This document shows, in pieces, positions 25,717 to 35,251 of a DNA stretch of 64,000 nucleotides (its first letter is position 1; each line of letters opens with the position of its first letter). The stretch covers positions 186,001-250,000 of the forward strand of contig NZ_JBHSGB010000010.1 in assembly GCF_042654345.1 (NCBI RefSeq), in the 5' to 3' direction. This DNA is from Pararheinheimera marina (lineage in GTDB: Bacteria; Pseudomonadota; Gammaproteobacteria; Enterobacterales; Alteromonadaceae). Made by a program: the position numbers and the translations under genes. Below the pieces are notes generated by a model. That model ran no database searches, was not told the origin of the DNA, and saw only the letters and a program-made list of their open reading frames with translations.

Positions 25717-27015
25717 ATGGCCAAAAACGTAGTAGTGCTCGGCACCCAATGGGGTGACGAAGGTAAAGGTAAAATCGTTGACCTGTTAACTGACAAAGCC
25801 AGCTTTGTCGTACGCTATCAGGGCGGTCACAACGCCGGTCACACCTTAGTGATCAACGGTGAAAAAACAGTATTGCATTTAATTCCGTCCGGCATTTTGC
25901 GCGACAACGTCAAATGTGTGATCGGTAACGGTGTGGTGTTGTCACCAGAAGCTTTACTGAAAGAAATGAGCATGCTGGAGCAAAAAGGTGTTCCAGTAAA
26001 ACAGCGTTTAGTGCTGAGCGAAGCCTGCCCACTGATCCTGCCTTTCCATGTGGCCTTAGATAAAGCCCGAGAAGTGGCGCGTGGCGACAAGCCAATCGGC
26101 ACTACAGGTCGTGGTATCGGTCCTGCGTATGAAGATAAAGTGGCCCGTCGTGGTTTACGTGTTGGCGATCTGTTCAATCCAGAGCTGTTCGCTGAAAAGC
26201 TGAAAACCCTGATGGACCTGCATAATTTCACGCTGACTCAGTATTATAAAGTGGATGCAGTGGATTACCAGACCACTCTGGACAATGCACTGGCTATTGC
26301 TGAAATTCTGAAGCCAATGGTGGTGGATGTAACTGACCTGCTGGACAAAGCCCGCAAAGAAGGTCAGGAAATCATGTTTGAAGGTGCCCAGGGGACGCTG
26401 CTGGACATCGACCACGGTACCTATCCATACGTGACATCGTCTAACACCACGGCTGGCGGCGTTGCCACAGGTGCTGGTTTTGGCCCACGTTACATCGACT
26501 ACGTGCTGGGCATTGTCAAAGCCTACACCACCCGTGTCGGTTCAGGCCCGTTCCCAACAGAACTGGATTGCGCTATTGGTGAACACTTAGGTGTGAAAGG
26601 CCACGAGTTTGGCGCGACGACCGGCCGTAAACGCCGTTGTGGCTGGTTTGACGCAGTTGCGGTCAAACGTGCTGTGCAGCTGAACAGCATCTCTGGTTTC
26701 TGTTTAACCAAGCTGGACGTACTGGATGGCCTGGAAACAGTGAAGATCTGTACTGGCTATCAGCTGGCTGATGGCACAGTGACAGACGTGCCACCTATGG
26801 CTGCTGAAGGCTACGAAGCCGTCACTCCTATTTACGAAGAAATGCCAGGCTGGAGCGACACCACCTTTGGTGTGCAGAAGCTGGAAGACTTGCCTCAGGC
26901 TGCCCGCGATTACATTCAGCGACTGGAGCAGGTCACAGGCGTGCCTATCGACATCGTGTCCACTGGACCTGACCGGGTGGAAACCATCACCCTGCGTCAT
27001 CCGTACGACGTCTGA
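25717..27015 (+). CDS. purA: Adenylosuccinate synthetase
   Basis: 432 aa. Makes adenylosuccinate from IMP, aspartate and GTP in the AMP branch of purine synthesis. GTQWGDEGKGKIVDLL holds the catalytic Asp and P-loop; the base-switch GHNAGHT, TGRGIGPAYEDKVAR, EGAQGTLLDIDHGTYPYVTSSN and TTGRKRRCGW are all present. Stands alone between two terminators; TAGAAT at 25678 is a likely -10. Confidence 0.98.
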   Translation: MAKNVVVLGTQWGDEGKGKIVDLLTDKASFVVRYQGGHNAGHTLVINGEKTVLHLIPSGILRDNVKCVIGNGVVLSPEALLKEMSMLEQKGVPVKQRLVLSEACPLILPFHVALDKAREVARGDKPIGTTGRGIGPAYEDKVARRGLRVGDLFNPELFAEKLKTLMDLHNFTLTQYYKVDAVDYQTTLDNALAIAEILKPMVVDVTDLLDKARKEGQEIMFEGAQGTLLDIDHGTYPYVTSSNTTAGGVATGAGFGPRYIDYVLGIVKAYTTRVGSGPFPTELDCAIGEHLGVKGHEFGATTGRKRRCGWFDAVAVKRAVQLNSISGFCLTKLDVLDGLETVKICTGYQLADGTVTDVPPMAAEGYEAVTPIYEEMPGWSDTTFGVQKLEDLPQAARDYIQRLEQVTGVPIDIVSTGPDRVETITLRHPYDV

Positions 27016-27017
27016 TA

Positions 27018-27046
27018 AAAAAACGCTGCTTCGGCAGCGTTTTTAC
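27018..27046 (+). terminator. Terminator of purA
   Basis: AAAACGCTGC-TTCG-GCAGCGTTTTT, with a UUCG tetraloop, 3 nt after the stop. Confidence 0.92.
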
Positions 27047-27144
27047 TTTTCATGGCCTGCCAGTTTGTTGACAGTCAGATTGGCGTAGATTTTGTATAAA
27101 AACTGCCAGATACTGAATCACCCTTAGCAGGACCCACGGCACTG

Positions 27145-27756
27145 ATGAACAAACTGGTATTGATAGCCACACTGCTGTTTGGCCTGCACTCTGTCCAGGC
27201 TCAAGAGCTGGAAGTGGTGCAGCTGTACACTCAGGATGAATTACTCGACCTGATTAAACAAAACAGGCATTTACAGCGGGTACAGGCTGATGATTGTCAG
27301 CTGGTGAACGACATTCAGGCCCGCTCTGATGTAATGAAAGTTCCGGCTTACCAGTTTCTGTATGGCGACATGCTGGCTTATGGTGTGTGCGTGCGTAAAG
27401 ACGTGGAGCGGGGCTGGGATCTGATGCAACAAGCGGCGGCTCAAGGGTTGCCGGAAGCGCTGGAGCAGGTGGGGCGCTATTATCACACCGGCAAATTTGT
27501 GCAGCAGGACAGGGCGAAAGCCATCCTCTATCTGCGCGAAGCCGCAGGCCTGGGCAATTTAAATGCCCAGCTGCGTTTCGGCCAGATGCTGGTGGAAGGA
27601 GATGCCAGCCCGGTGGATATGGAACAAGCGTACCGCTGGTTACACCACACTGTCATTGCTGATGAGAAAAAACATGCGCAGGTTACGCACTTGCTTACCC
27701 AGCTGGCTGAAAAAATGCCGGGTGCCGTGCTTGAGAGGGCGAAAAAACCACTGTAG
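27145..27756 (+). CDS. motX: MotX-like sodium-driven flagellar motor protein
   Basis: 203 aa, exported (signal peptide LVLIATLLFGLHSVQA). Sel1-like repeats begin near residue 70 (QFLYGDMLAYGVCV..., GLPEALEQVGRYYHTGKFVQ, LREAAGLGNLNAQLRFGQML). The N-terminal LYTQDELLDLIKQNRHLQRV followed by DDCQL is the pattern I know from Vibrio and Shewanella MotX. MotX builds the periplasmic T-ring with MotY and anchors Na+-driven PomAB stators. It lies just upstream of rnr. A generic Sel1 lipoprotein-like protein is the alternative, but the N-terminus argues against it. Confidence 0.85.
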   Translation: MNKLVLIATLLFGLHSVQAQELEVVQLYTQDELLDLIKQNRHLQRVQADDCQLVNDIQARSDVMKVPAYQFLYGDMLAYGVCVRKDVERGWDLMQQAAAQGLPEALEQVGRYYHTGKFVQQDRAKAILYLREAAGLGNLNAQLRFGQMLVEGDASPVDMEQAYRWLHHTVIADEKKHAQVTHLLTQLAEKMPGAVLERAKKPL

Positions 27757-27813
27757 TGAAAATTTCACCTGCCCCTGCTACACTGCGCTCTGAAATAAAC
27801 AAAAAGAGATACC

Positions 27814-30168
27814 ATGACGGTCAATGATCCGCATCTTGCGCGTGAGCAGGAAAAATACGAAAACCCTATCCCAAGCCGGGAATTTATTCTCGAGCATTTA
27901 AAACAGCGTCAACAGCCGGCTTATTTTGAAGAGCTGGCCTCTGAGCTGAAATTATCCGACGAAGACCAATTGTTTGCGCTGAAAAAGCGTTTGCGTGCTA
28001 TGGAGCGCGACGGCCAGTTGCTGTTTAACAAAAGCAAACGTTATGGCCTGGTCGATGATCTGGATTTACACAAAGGCACAGTGATTGGCCACCGTGAAGG
28101 CTACGGCTTTCTGAAAATGGAAAAAGGCGGGCCCGACTGGTTTATTCCGCAGTTCGAAATGAAACGCTTATTACACGGTGACGTGGTGTTGGCGTCTGTG
28201 TCGGAGTTTTCCGGTAAAGATAAAATTGAAGCCCGTGTGGTCCGGGTGCTGGAGCCTCGTACTGAACCCGTGGTCGGACGTTATTTTAAAGATTTCGCTT
28301 TAGGTGTGGTGGTGCCGGACGACCCGCGCATTGGCCAGGATATTGTGATCCCGCCGGGCGATGAAAATGGCGCCCGCCATGGCCAGGTGGTACTGACCGA
28401 AGTGGTACAGCGTCCAAGCAAACGCATTAACGCCGTGGGCAAAGTGATTGAAGTACTGGGTGAGCATATGGCGCCTGGTATGGAAATCGAAATCGCTATT
28501 CGTAATCACCAAATCCCCCATGTATTTTCGGCTGCGGTGGAACAACAGGTCAGTGCCTACGGCCCGGAAGTGCCGGCTGCAGCCAAAGTGGGCCGCGTCG
28601 ATTTGACCCAGCTCGGACTTATTACCATTGATGGTGAAGATGCCCGTGACTTTGATGACGCCGTGTATTGTGAGCGCAAAGAAGATGGCGGCTGGCATTT
28701 ATGGGTCGCTATTGCGGATGTCAGTGCTTACGTGCAGCCGAATACGCCGCTGGACAAAGAAGCGCTGGACCGCGGCAACTCGGTGTATTTCCCGGACCAT
28801 GTTGTGCCGATGCTGCCTGAGCAGCTGTCGAATGGCTTGTGCTCACTGAACCCGCATGTTGACCGGCTCTGTTTTGTCGCGGATATGCATATCAGTGCCA
28901 AAGGTAAACTGGAAGGTTACCGTTTTTATGAAGCAGTCATGCACTCGTCGGCGCGGCTGACCTACAACAAAGTACACGCCATTTTGCAAGGCGACCCGAA
29001 GCTGCGTCAGCAGTACGAAGCCAACCTGACCAATATTGAGACGCTGAATTCGCTGTACAAACAAATGGCGAAGTCGCGAGCGGAGCGTGGCGCTATTGAA
29101 TTTGAAACCGTCGAAACCCGCTTTATTTTCAACAGCCACCGCAAGATTGAACAGATTGTGCCGGTGCACCGTAACGAAGCACATAAGCTGATTGAAGAAT
29201 GTATGATTTTGGCCAACGTGGCTGCGGCACAGCTGATTGAAAAACATGAAGCGCATGCTCTGTTCCGCGTGCATGAGCGGCCGGATGGCGATCGTTTTGC
29301 CAACTTCAAGCGTTTTCTGGCGGAGCTGGGCGTCACCGCAGATATCTCCAACGAACCCACGCCGCTGGAACTGATGCAAGTGCTGCAGACACTGCAAGAC
29401 AGACCGGATAAAGAACTGATTGAAACCACCATGCTGCGCTCGATGAAGCAGGCGGTGTATCAGGGCGACAATCTGGGCCATTTTGGTCTGGCGCTGGAAG
29501 CCTACGCGCATTTCACCTCGCCTATTCGTCGTTACCCGGATTTGGTTCTGCACCGTGCCATCAAAGCTATTTTGGCAGGGCAAGGCCAGCAGGTGACCGG
29601 TGCTCGCGGTTACAGTGCCGAGCAAATTGCGCCTTTGGGCGAACAGTGTTCGATGACCGAGCGTCGGGCTGATGACGCTACAAGGGAAGTGTCGGACTGG
29701 CTCAAGTGTGAATACATGCAAGACCATGTCGGCGACAGCTTCAAAGGCGTGGTGTCTACGGTCACCAACTTTGGTCTCTTTGTGCGCTTGGTGGACCTGT
29801 ATATCGAAGGCCTGGTGCATGTGACTTCGTTACCAAATGACTATTACCGTTTCGATCCGGAGCGGCAGCAGCTGATTGGTGAACACAGTGGTGCCGGTTA
29901 CCGGATGGGCGACCTGCTGGAAGTGAAAGTACTGGCTGTGAACCTGGAAGCACGCAAAATTGATTTGGGTGTAGTCGGTGCGCCAGCCAAAGTGTCGGGC
30001 CGCAAAATCAAAGCCAGCAAAAAAGCTGCACAAAGCCCGCAGGAAGAAAAAGCGCAGATGCGCAAAAAAGGCGCCCGTAAAGCGGAAAAATCCGGCGGTG
30101 TGCCTAAAGCGGCTTCCAAGCGACCAGGCAAAAAGCCAGCGGCCAAACCTGCCCGTAAACGCAAGTAA
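27814..30168 (+). CDS. rnr: Ribonuclease R
   Basis: 784 aa. Processive 3'-5' exoribonuclease that degrades structured RNA and takes part in quality control with tmRNA. Order: N-terminal helix-turn-helix (about 20-90), two cold-shock domains, the RNB domain (ITIDGEDARDFDDAV, with the metal-binding Asp residues), an S1 domain near residues 645-725 (FKGVVSTVTNFGLFVRL) and a Lys/Arg/Ala-rich tail of about 60 residues (SGRKIKASKKAAQ onward). The tail is typical and binds RNA or partner proteins. Confidence 0.97.
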   Translation: MTVNDPHLAREQEKYENPIPSREFILEHLKQRQQPAYFEELASELKLSDEDQLFALKKRLRAMERDGQLLFNKSKRYGLVDDLDLHKGTVIGHREGYGFLKMEKGGPDWFIPQFEMKRLLHGDVVLASVSEFSGKDKIEARVVRVLEPRTEPVVGRYFKDFALGVVVPDDPRIGQDIVIPPGDENGARHGQVVLTEVVQRPSKRINAVGKVIEVLGEHMAPGMEIEIAIRNHQIPHVFSAAVEQQVSAYGPEVPAAAKVGRVDLTQLGLITIDGEDARDFDDAVYCERKEDGGWHLWVAIADVSAYVQPNTPLDKEALDRGNSVYFPDHVVPMLPEQLSNGLCSLNPHVDRLCFVADMHISAKGKLEGYRFYEAVMHSSARLTYNKVHAILQGDPKLRQQYEANLTNIETLNSLYKQMAKSRAERGAIEFETVETRFIFNSHRKIEQIVPVHRNEAHKLIEECMILANVAAAQLIEKHEAHALFRVHERPDGDRFANFKRFLAELGVTADISNEPTPLELMQVLQTLQDRPDKELIETTMLRSMKQAVYQGDNLGHFGLALEAYAHFTSPIRRYPDLVLHRAIKAILAGQGQQVTGARGYSAEQIAPLGEQCSMTERRADDATREVSDWLKCEYMQDHVGDSFKGVVSTVTNFGLFVRLVDLYIEGLVHVTSLPNDYYRFDPERQQLIGEHSGAGYRMGDLLEVKVLAVNLEARKIDLGVVGAPAKVSGRKIKASKKAAQSPQEEKAQMRKKGARKAEKSGGVPKAASKRPGKKPAAKPARKRK

Positions 30169-30271
30169 CAGCATTCACTACTGAAATTTGCTAAACTTGC
30201 CGACATTTCAGGCCCGGAGCTCCGGGCCTTGTTGTTTCTGAGGCGCAGAGGCGCCCAAAGCTGAGGACATC

Positions 30272-31015
30272 ATGAGCGCAGAATTTGTGTTTGGTATTCA
30301 CGCCGTCAAGGCCCTGTTTGAGCGCAGCCCGGAAGATGTTTTGGAACTCTTTGTGCTCAAGGACCGCGACGACCAGCGGTTGCAGCCTATTTTGCAGCTG
30401 GCCCGTCAGTTTGGTGTATCGGTGCAGTTCTGCCAGCGCCGGGTGTTGGATGACAAAGTCGACGGCGCTCAGCATCAGGGCGTAGTTGCCAAGGCGCGGA
30501 TGCAGCAAAGCGGCGATGAAAAAGACCTGGCGCTGATTATTGAGCAGCAAGCCAATCCGCTGCTGTTAATTCTTGATGGCATTACTGATCCACATAATCT
30601 CGGCGCTATTTTACGTAGTGCCGACGCCGCCGGCGTGCATGCAGTGGTTGCGGCCAAAGACCGTTCGGTCAAACTAACCCCTGTGGTACGCAAAGTGGCC
30701 TGCGGTGCTGCTGAAGTGGTACCTTTTATTACAGTGACCAACTTGGCACGGACTATTCGTGAACTGAAAGACGCAGGTGTTTGGGTGGTAGGTGCAGCCG
30801 GTGAAACCGACAGCAGCATTTACCAGACCAGTCTGACCGGGCCTTTGGCTATTGCCATGGGTGCTGAAGGGGATGGTTTACGTCGCCTGACCAAAGAGCT
30901 GTGTGATTCGTTAATGAAAATCCCAATGGCCGGCTCTGTCTCCAGTCTGAACGTGTCCGTCGCCACTGGTATTTGCTTGTTTGAAGCGGTACGTCAGCGC
31001 AGTAATGCCAACTAA
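30272..31015 (+). CDS. rlmB: 23S rRNA (guanosine-2'-O)-methyltransferase RlmB
   Basis: 247 aa. N-terminal L30e-like substrate domain and C-terminal SPOUT domain with motif 1 NLGAILRSADAAG, motif 2 AMGAEGDGLRRL and motif 3 IPMAGSVSSLNVSVA. Methylates Gm2251 in 23S rRNA. 103 bp after rnr; GAGGA precedes the ATG. Confidence 0.97.
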   Translation: MSAEFVFGIHAVKALFERSPEDVLELFVLKDRDDQRLQPILQLARQFGVSVQFCQRRVLDDKVDGAQHQGVVAKARMQQSGDEKDLALIIEQQANPLLLILDGITDPHNLGAILRSADAAGVHAVVAAKDRSVKLTPVVRKVACGAAEVVPFITVTNLARTIRELKDAGVWVVGAAGETDSSIYQTSLTGPLAIAMGAEGDGLRRLTKELCDSLMKIPMAGSVSSLNVSVATGICLFEAVRQRSNAN

Positions 31016-31037
31016 CTCCAGCTTTGTGCGCTAATCC

Positions 31038-31070
31038 GGCATTGCTGTCGTGTATTTTTACAGCAATGCC
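31038..31070 (+). terminator. Perfect 11-bp hairpin between rlmB and rpsF
   Basis: GGCATTGCTGT at 31038-31048 pairs perfectly with ACAGCAATGCC at 31060-31070, loop of 11 nt including TTTTT. The downstream T run is poor, so as a terminator it is weak. It ends next to the -35 of the rpsF promoter. Confidence 0.45.
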
Positions 31071-31099
31071 TTGTGCTGCTTGCACAAACTCCCTAGAAT
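31071..31099 (+). promoter_or_regulatory. Promoter of the rpsF operon
   Basis: TTGTGC at 31071-31076, 17-bp spacer, TAGAAT at 31094-31099. It gives a leader of about 85 nt that could carry the bS6/bS18 autoregulatory fold known in other bacteria; I did not fold it. Confidence 0.65.
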
Positions 31100-31188
31100 A
31101 TGCCCCCTTCGACCACCCAAGAATGTTCCTTGCCTCTATGCGAGTCTGGTCGAGCTCAGCCGGGGCTAATTAACCGTAAGGAGCTACC

Positions 31189-31566
31189 ATGCGTCATTAC
31201 GAAATCGTTTTTATGGTTCACCCTGATCAGAGTGAACAAGTTCCAGGCATGATCGAGCGTTACACTGGCGCGATCAAAGAAGCTGGTGGTTCAATTCACC
31301 GCTTAGAAGACTGGGGCCGTCGCCAACTGGCTTACCCAATCGAGAAGCTGCACAAAGCTCACTATGTTCTGCTGAACGTAGAAGCGCCACAAGCAGTGAT
31401 CGATGAGCTGGAAACTAACTTCCGCTATAACGACGCGGTATTACGTAACCTGATCATGCGCACTAACGGTGCTGTGACTGAGCCATCACCAATGGCTAAA
31501 GTACGTGAAGAACGTCGTGAACGTGCTCCTCGTGATTCTGAAGAGCAGGTAGCAAACGACGAGTAA
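31189..31566 (+). CDS. rpsF: 30S ribosomal protein bS6
   Basis: 125 aa. MRHYEIVFMVHPDQSEQV start and RLEDWGRRQLAYPIEKLHKA motif. Ferredoxin-like fold that binds bS18 on the 30S platform. The C-terminal acidic tail (EEQVANDE) can receive extra glutamates from RimK in enterics. First gene of rpsF-priB-rpsR-rplI; TAAGGAG lies just upstream. Confidence 0.99.
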   Translation: MRHYEIVFMVHPDQSEQVPGMIERYTGAIKEAGGSIHRLEDWGRRQLAYPIEKLHKAHYVLLNVEAPQAVIDELETNFRYNDAVLRNLIMRTNGAVTEPSPMAKVREERRERAPRDSEEQVANDE

Positions 31567-31570
31567 TTGA

Positions 31571-31876
31571 ATGGACAACAGCTTAGTCTTCACAGGCACT
31601 TTGTGCCGTCAGGTGGAGCACAGCGAAAGTCCGGCCGGTATCCCGCACAGTTATCTGGTCTTGGAGCACCGCTCCATACAGCAGGAAGCCGGCATGAATC
31701 GCCAAACCTATGTCCGACTACAGGTCGTGTGCGCAGGGCAGGCATTCAGTTCAGTCACTCACAATTTGACAGTGGGGAATACAGTTCGGGTGTCAGGCTT
31801 TTTAAACCGGCATCAGAACCGCAGCGGTCAGTCAAAACTGGTGCTGCATGCCCAACAGATTGAAATTTTAAGTTAG
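31571..31876 (+). CDS. priB: Primosomal replication protein PriB
   Basis: 101 aa. Single OB-fold ssDNA-binding protein that stabilises PriA at stalled forks. SLVFTGTLCRQVEHSESPAG and NRQTYVRLQVVCAGQAF match the family; the C-terminal HAQQIEILS is typical. It lies 4 nt after rpsF, the standard place. Confidence 0.95.
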   Translation: MDNSLVFTGTLCRQVEHSESPAGIPHSYLVLEHRSIQQEAGMNRQTYVRLQVVCAGQAFSSVTHNLTVGNTVRVSGFLNRHQNRSGQSKLVLHAQQIEILS

Positions 31877-31886
31877 GAGAAAGTTC

Positions 31887-32114
31887 ATGGCCCGTTATTT
31901 CCGTCGCCGTAAATTCTGCCGTTTCTCTGCCGAAGGCGTGCAAGAGATCGACTACAAAGATACCGCTACTTTAAAAAATTATGTCACTGAAAGTGGCAAA
32001 ATTGTTCCTAGCCGTATCACTGGTACCAGCGCTAAGTATCAGCGTCAGTTAGCCCGCGCTATCAAACGTGCACGCTACCTGGCTCTGCTGCCATACAGCG
32101 ATTCACACGCATAA
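31887..32114 (+). CDS. rpsR: 30S ribosomal protein bS18
   Basis: 75 aa. MARYFRRRKFCRFSAEGV start, IDYKDTATLKNYVTESGKI, and SRITGTSAKYQRQLARAIKR. Binds bS6 in the 30S platform. Preceded by TTAGGAGAAAG. Confidence 0.99.
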   Translation: MARYFRRRKFCRFSAEGVQEIDYKDTATLKNYVTESGKIVPSRITGTSAKYQRQLARAIKRARYLALLPYSDSHA

Positions 32115-32146
32115 GCCTGGTTCAACGATACAGAGAGGATTAAACA

Positions 32147-32599
32147 ATGGATATTATTCTGTTGGATAAAGTTGCTAACCTGGGTGGTTTAGGCGACAAA
32201 GTGGTTGTTAAATCTGGTTATGCCCGTAACTTCTTATTCCCACAAGGAAAAGCAGTTCCAGCAACCAAAGCTAACATCGAAAAATTCGAAGCTCGCCGTG
32301 CTGAGTTAGAAGCCAAACTGGCTGCTAACCTGACTGCTGCTCAAGCCCGTGCTGAGAAGCTGGCTGCTCTGACTGACGTAACTGTTGCTTCTAAAGCCGG
32401 TGACGAAGGCAAGCTGTTCGGTTCAGTGGGCACTCGTGACATCGCTGACGCTGTAACTGCAGCTGGCGTTGAAGTGAGCAAAGCTGAAGTTAAACTGCCA
32501 AATGGCGCTCTGCGCGAAGTTGGTGAGTTCGACATCGACCTGCAATTACACGCAGAAGTAACAGTAACCATCAAACTGGTTGTTGTTGCTGAGGCGTAA
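32147..32599 (+). CDS. rplI: 50S ribosomal protein bL9
   Basis: 150 aa. N-terminal domain MDIILLDKVANLGGLGDKV and the GYARNFLFPQGKA signature, a long connecting helix, and the C-terminal domain (KLFGSVGTRDIADAV). Last gene before a strong terminator. Confidence 0.99.
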   Translation: MDIILLDKVANLGGLGDKVVVKSGYARNFLFPQGKAVPATKANIEKFEARRAELEAKLAANLTAAQARAEKLAALTDVTVASKAGDEGKLFGSVGTRDIADAVTAAGVEVSKAEVKLPNGALREVGEFDIDLQLHAEVTVTIKLVVVAEA

Positions 32600-32607
32600 T
32601 TGCCAAG

Positions 32608-32637
32608 ACAGGCCGGGGCAACCCGGCCTGTTTTTTT
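32608..32637 (+). terminator. Terminator of the rpsF operon
   Basis: ACAGGCCGGG-GCAA-CCCGGCCTGT followed by six more T. Confidence 0.93.
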
Positions 32638-32749
32638 CTGTTTCGAAATATCCGCTAGAAAATCTCTCTGCTGCCGCCCTCTGCCTATGGTAGGCTAAGC
32701 ACCTTTACTGACTCTTCGTTATCGGGCGTTTTGCCTGAACTTCAGGTCT

Positions 32750-34138
32750 ATGGACAAACAAAAAGACAAACAAGTCGCCGCGGTTAAAATGCCGCCTCAT
32801 TCTATTGAAGCCGAACAGTCCGTGCTGGGCGGTCTGATGCTGGACAATGACGCCTGGGACAAAGTAGCGGAAAAAGTGGTGGAGCAGGATTTCTACCTGC
32901 GCTCGCACCGCTTTATTTTCTCTGCGATGGCGCGTGTAGCGGAAGCCAATCAACCGATAGACCTGATTACGGTCTCTGAAGATTTGGAACGCAATCAACA
33001 GCTCAGTGACGTAGGTGGTTTCGCCTATTTAGGGGAGATTGCCAAGAACACCCCAAGTGCTGCTAACATTCTGGCCTATGCCGACATAGTGCGGGAGCGG
33101 GCCGTGGTGCGCGATATGATCGCGGTCGCGCATGATATTGCCGATGCCGGTTACGACCCGCAAGGTCGCAATAGCGCTGAGCTGCTGGATTTCGCTGAAA
33201 CCAAAGTGTTTAAAATTGCCGAACAGCGCGCCAATGCCAATGAAGGGCCAGAGCCTATTCACGACATTCTGGCCAAAACTATCGACAAAATTGACGAGCT
33301 GTTCCGTAACCCCAGCAATGGCGGTATTACCGGTGTTTCAACAGGTTATATGGACCTGGACAAAATGACCAATGGCCTGCAGCCGTCGGATTTGATCATT
33401 GTGGCTGCCCGTCCATCCATGGGTAAAACCACTTTTGCGATGAACCTCTGTGAGCATGCCGCGATAACCAGCGACAAGCCGGTGCTGATCTTCAGCTTAG
33501 AGATGCCATCCGAACAAATTATGATGCGTATGCTGGCGTCCCTAGGCCGAATTGACCAGACCAAAGTGCGGACAGGCCAGCTGGACGATGAAGACTGGGC
33601 CCGGCTTTCATCCGCTATTGAGCTGTTAAACGCCAAAGGCAAAATGTATATCGATGATGGTTCAGGCCTGACACCGACCGAAGTGCGTTCACGGGCCCGA
33701 CGGGTTGCGCGTGAACATGGCGGTTTGAGCATGATCATGGTCGACTACCTGCAGCTGATGACGGTGCCTGGTTTGTCCGACAACCGTACCCTGGAAATTG
33801 CCGAAATCTCCCGTTCATTAAAAGCGCTGGCAAAAGAGTTAAAAGTGCCGGTAGTCGCACTGTCGCAGCTGAACCGTTCATTGGAACAACGGGCAGATAA
33901 ACGACCGGTCAACTCGGATTTGCGTGAATCCGGTTCTATCGAGCAGGATGCTGACTTAATTATGTTCATTTACCGTGACGAGGTGTATCACGACGACAGC
34001 CCGGACAAAGGCACGGCGGAAGTCATTATCGGTAAACAGCGTAACGGTCCGATCGGCCGTATTCGTCTAACCTTCCACGGCCGTTTTTCCCGCTTTGACA
34101 ACTACGCAGGTACCGCGCGTTTTGAGGATGAGTATTAA
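32750..34138 (+). CDS. dnaB: Replicative DNA helicase DnaB
   Basis: 462 aa. N-terminal DnaG-interacting domain (about 15-120), linker, and RecA-type motor with Walker A ARPSMGKTTFAM, H2 VDYLQLM, and the H4 loop LRESGSIEQDADLIMF. No intein. It unwinds the fork on the lagging strand. Its stop overlaps the alr ATG by one base. Confidence 0.98.
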   Translation: MDKQKDKQVAAVKMPPHSIEAEQSVLGGLMLDNDAWDKVAEKVVEQDFYLRSHRFIFSAMARVAEANQPIDLITVSEDLERNQQLSDVGGFAYLGEIAKNTPSAANILAYADIVRERAVVRDMIAVAHDIADAGYDPQGRNSAELLDFAETKVFKIAEQRANANEGPEPIHDILAKTIDKIDELFRNPSNGGITGVSTGYMDLDKMTNGLQPSDLIIVAARPSMGKTTFAMNLCEHAAITSDKPVLIFSLEMPSEQIMMRMLASLGRIDQTKVRTGQLDDEDWARLSSAIELLNAKGKMYIDDGSGLTPTEVRSRARRVAREHGGLSMIMVDYLQLMTVPGLSDNRTLEIAEISRSLKALAKELKVPVVALSQLNRSLEQRADKRPVNSDLRESGSIEQDADLIMFIYRDEVYHDDSPDKGTAEVIIGKQRNGPIGRIRLTFHGRFSRFDNYAGTARFEDEY

Positions 34139-35211
34139 TGAGTCGTCGTCCTCAGGCCCGCATTGATACAGCGGCCTTACTGCATAATCTGCAACGGGTG
34201 CGGGACACTGCGCCTGCTGCAAAAATTCTGGCTGTCCTGAAAGCCAATGCCTATGGTCACGGTTTGCTGAAGGTGGCGGAGACCTTAAAAGACGCCAATG
34301 CTTTTGGGGTGGCGCGTATTGATGAGGCTTTGCTGCTGCGTGCTGGCGGCGTGGTAAAACCCATAGTACTGCTGGAAGGCTTTTTCCACGCCGATGAATT
34401 GCCACAAGTGGTCGCCAGTAATCTGCAAATTGTGGTGCATCATCCTTCCCAGGTGGATGCCATTTTACAGGCTCAGCTGGATGCGCCGGTGCAAGTCTGG
34501 TTGAAGCTGGATTCGGGTATGCACCGCCTGGGGCTGTTACCGGATGAATTTGCCGATGCCTACCAGCAGTTAAAGCAAAGCCCGAATGTGATCAAACCTA
34601 TGCGCTTGATGACGCATTTTTCCTGTGCAGATGAGCTGGAAAACCCGGCGACAGCCCAGCAAATGCAGCAGTTTTTCAACTCCACAGAAGGACTGGATGG
34701 CGAGCTGTGTCTGGCCAATTCAGCCGGCGTTTTTGCCTGGCCGCAAAGCCATGGCAATTGGGTGCGGCCTGGTCTGGCGCTTTACGGTGTTTCTCCATTA
34801 GAGGACGGCGATGCTGCGGCCCTGCAGCTACGCCCAGTGATGACTTTTTGCAGCAGTGTGATTGCTATTCGCGCGGTGCAGGCAGGCGATAAAGTAGGCT
34901 ATGGCGGCAGCTGGACTGCAACCAAACCGACCCATCTCGCCGTGGTGGCGATAGGGTATGGTGACGGTTACCCACGCAACGCTGGCAACTATTGTGAAGT
35001 GCTGATCAACGGTAAGCGTTACCCTATCGTGGGCAGGGTTTCGATGGATATGACTACCATAGATATTGGGGACGATCCGATATCACAAGGTGATGAAGTG
35101 GTGTTGTGGGGGCAGGGCCTGCCGGTGGAAGAAATTGCCGCCAAAGTGCAGACTATTCCGTATGAGCTGCTGTGCAATATCACCAGTCGGGTGGAAATGC
35201 ATTACCTGTAG
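34138..35211 (+). CDS. alr: Alanine racemase
   Basis: 357 aa. Makes D-Ala for peptidoglycan. PLP Lys35 in VLKANAYGHGL, substrate-side WLKLDSGMHRLG, and the second catalytic base Tyr in KVGYGGSW; the C-terminal VGRVSMDMTTID follows. Co-transcribed with dnaB, as in enterics, ending at a terminator. Confidence 0.97.
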   Translation: MSRRPQARIDTAALLHNLQRVRDTAPAAKILAVLKANAYGHGLLKVAETLKDANAFGVARIDEALLLRAGGVVKPIVLLEGFFHADELPQVVASNLQIVVHHPSQVDAILQAQLDAPVQVWLKLDSGMHRLGLLPDEFADAYQQLKQSPNVIKPMRLMTHFSCADELENPATAQQMQQFFNSTEGLDGELCLANSAGVFAWPQSHGNWVRPGLALYGVSPLEDGDAAALQLRPVMTFCSSVIAIRAVQAGDKVGYGGSWTATKPTHLAVVAIGYGDGYPRNAGNYCEVLINGKRYPIVGRVSMDMTTIDIGDDPISQGDEVVLWGQGLPVEEIAAKVQTIPYELLCNITSRVEMHYL

Positions 35212-35251
35212 AATCGGATTTGGTCATTTTGGCCAGAGACAATACCGCAAT

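Noticed and set aside
28843..29820. 325-codon open frame antisense to rnr
   Set aside because: Shadow of the strongly biased rnr codons; no start signal, no family pattern.
31567..31863. 98-codon frame overlapping priB in another phase
   Set aside because: priB has the family sequence and the right place in the operon; the other frame has none.
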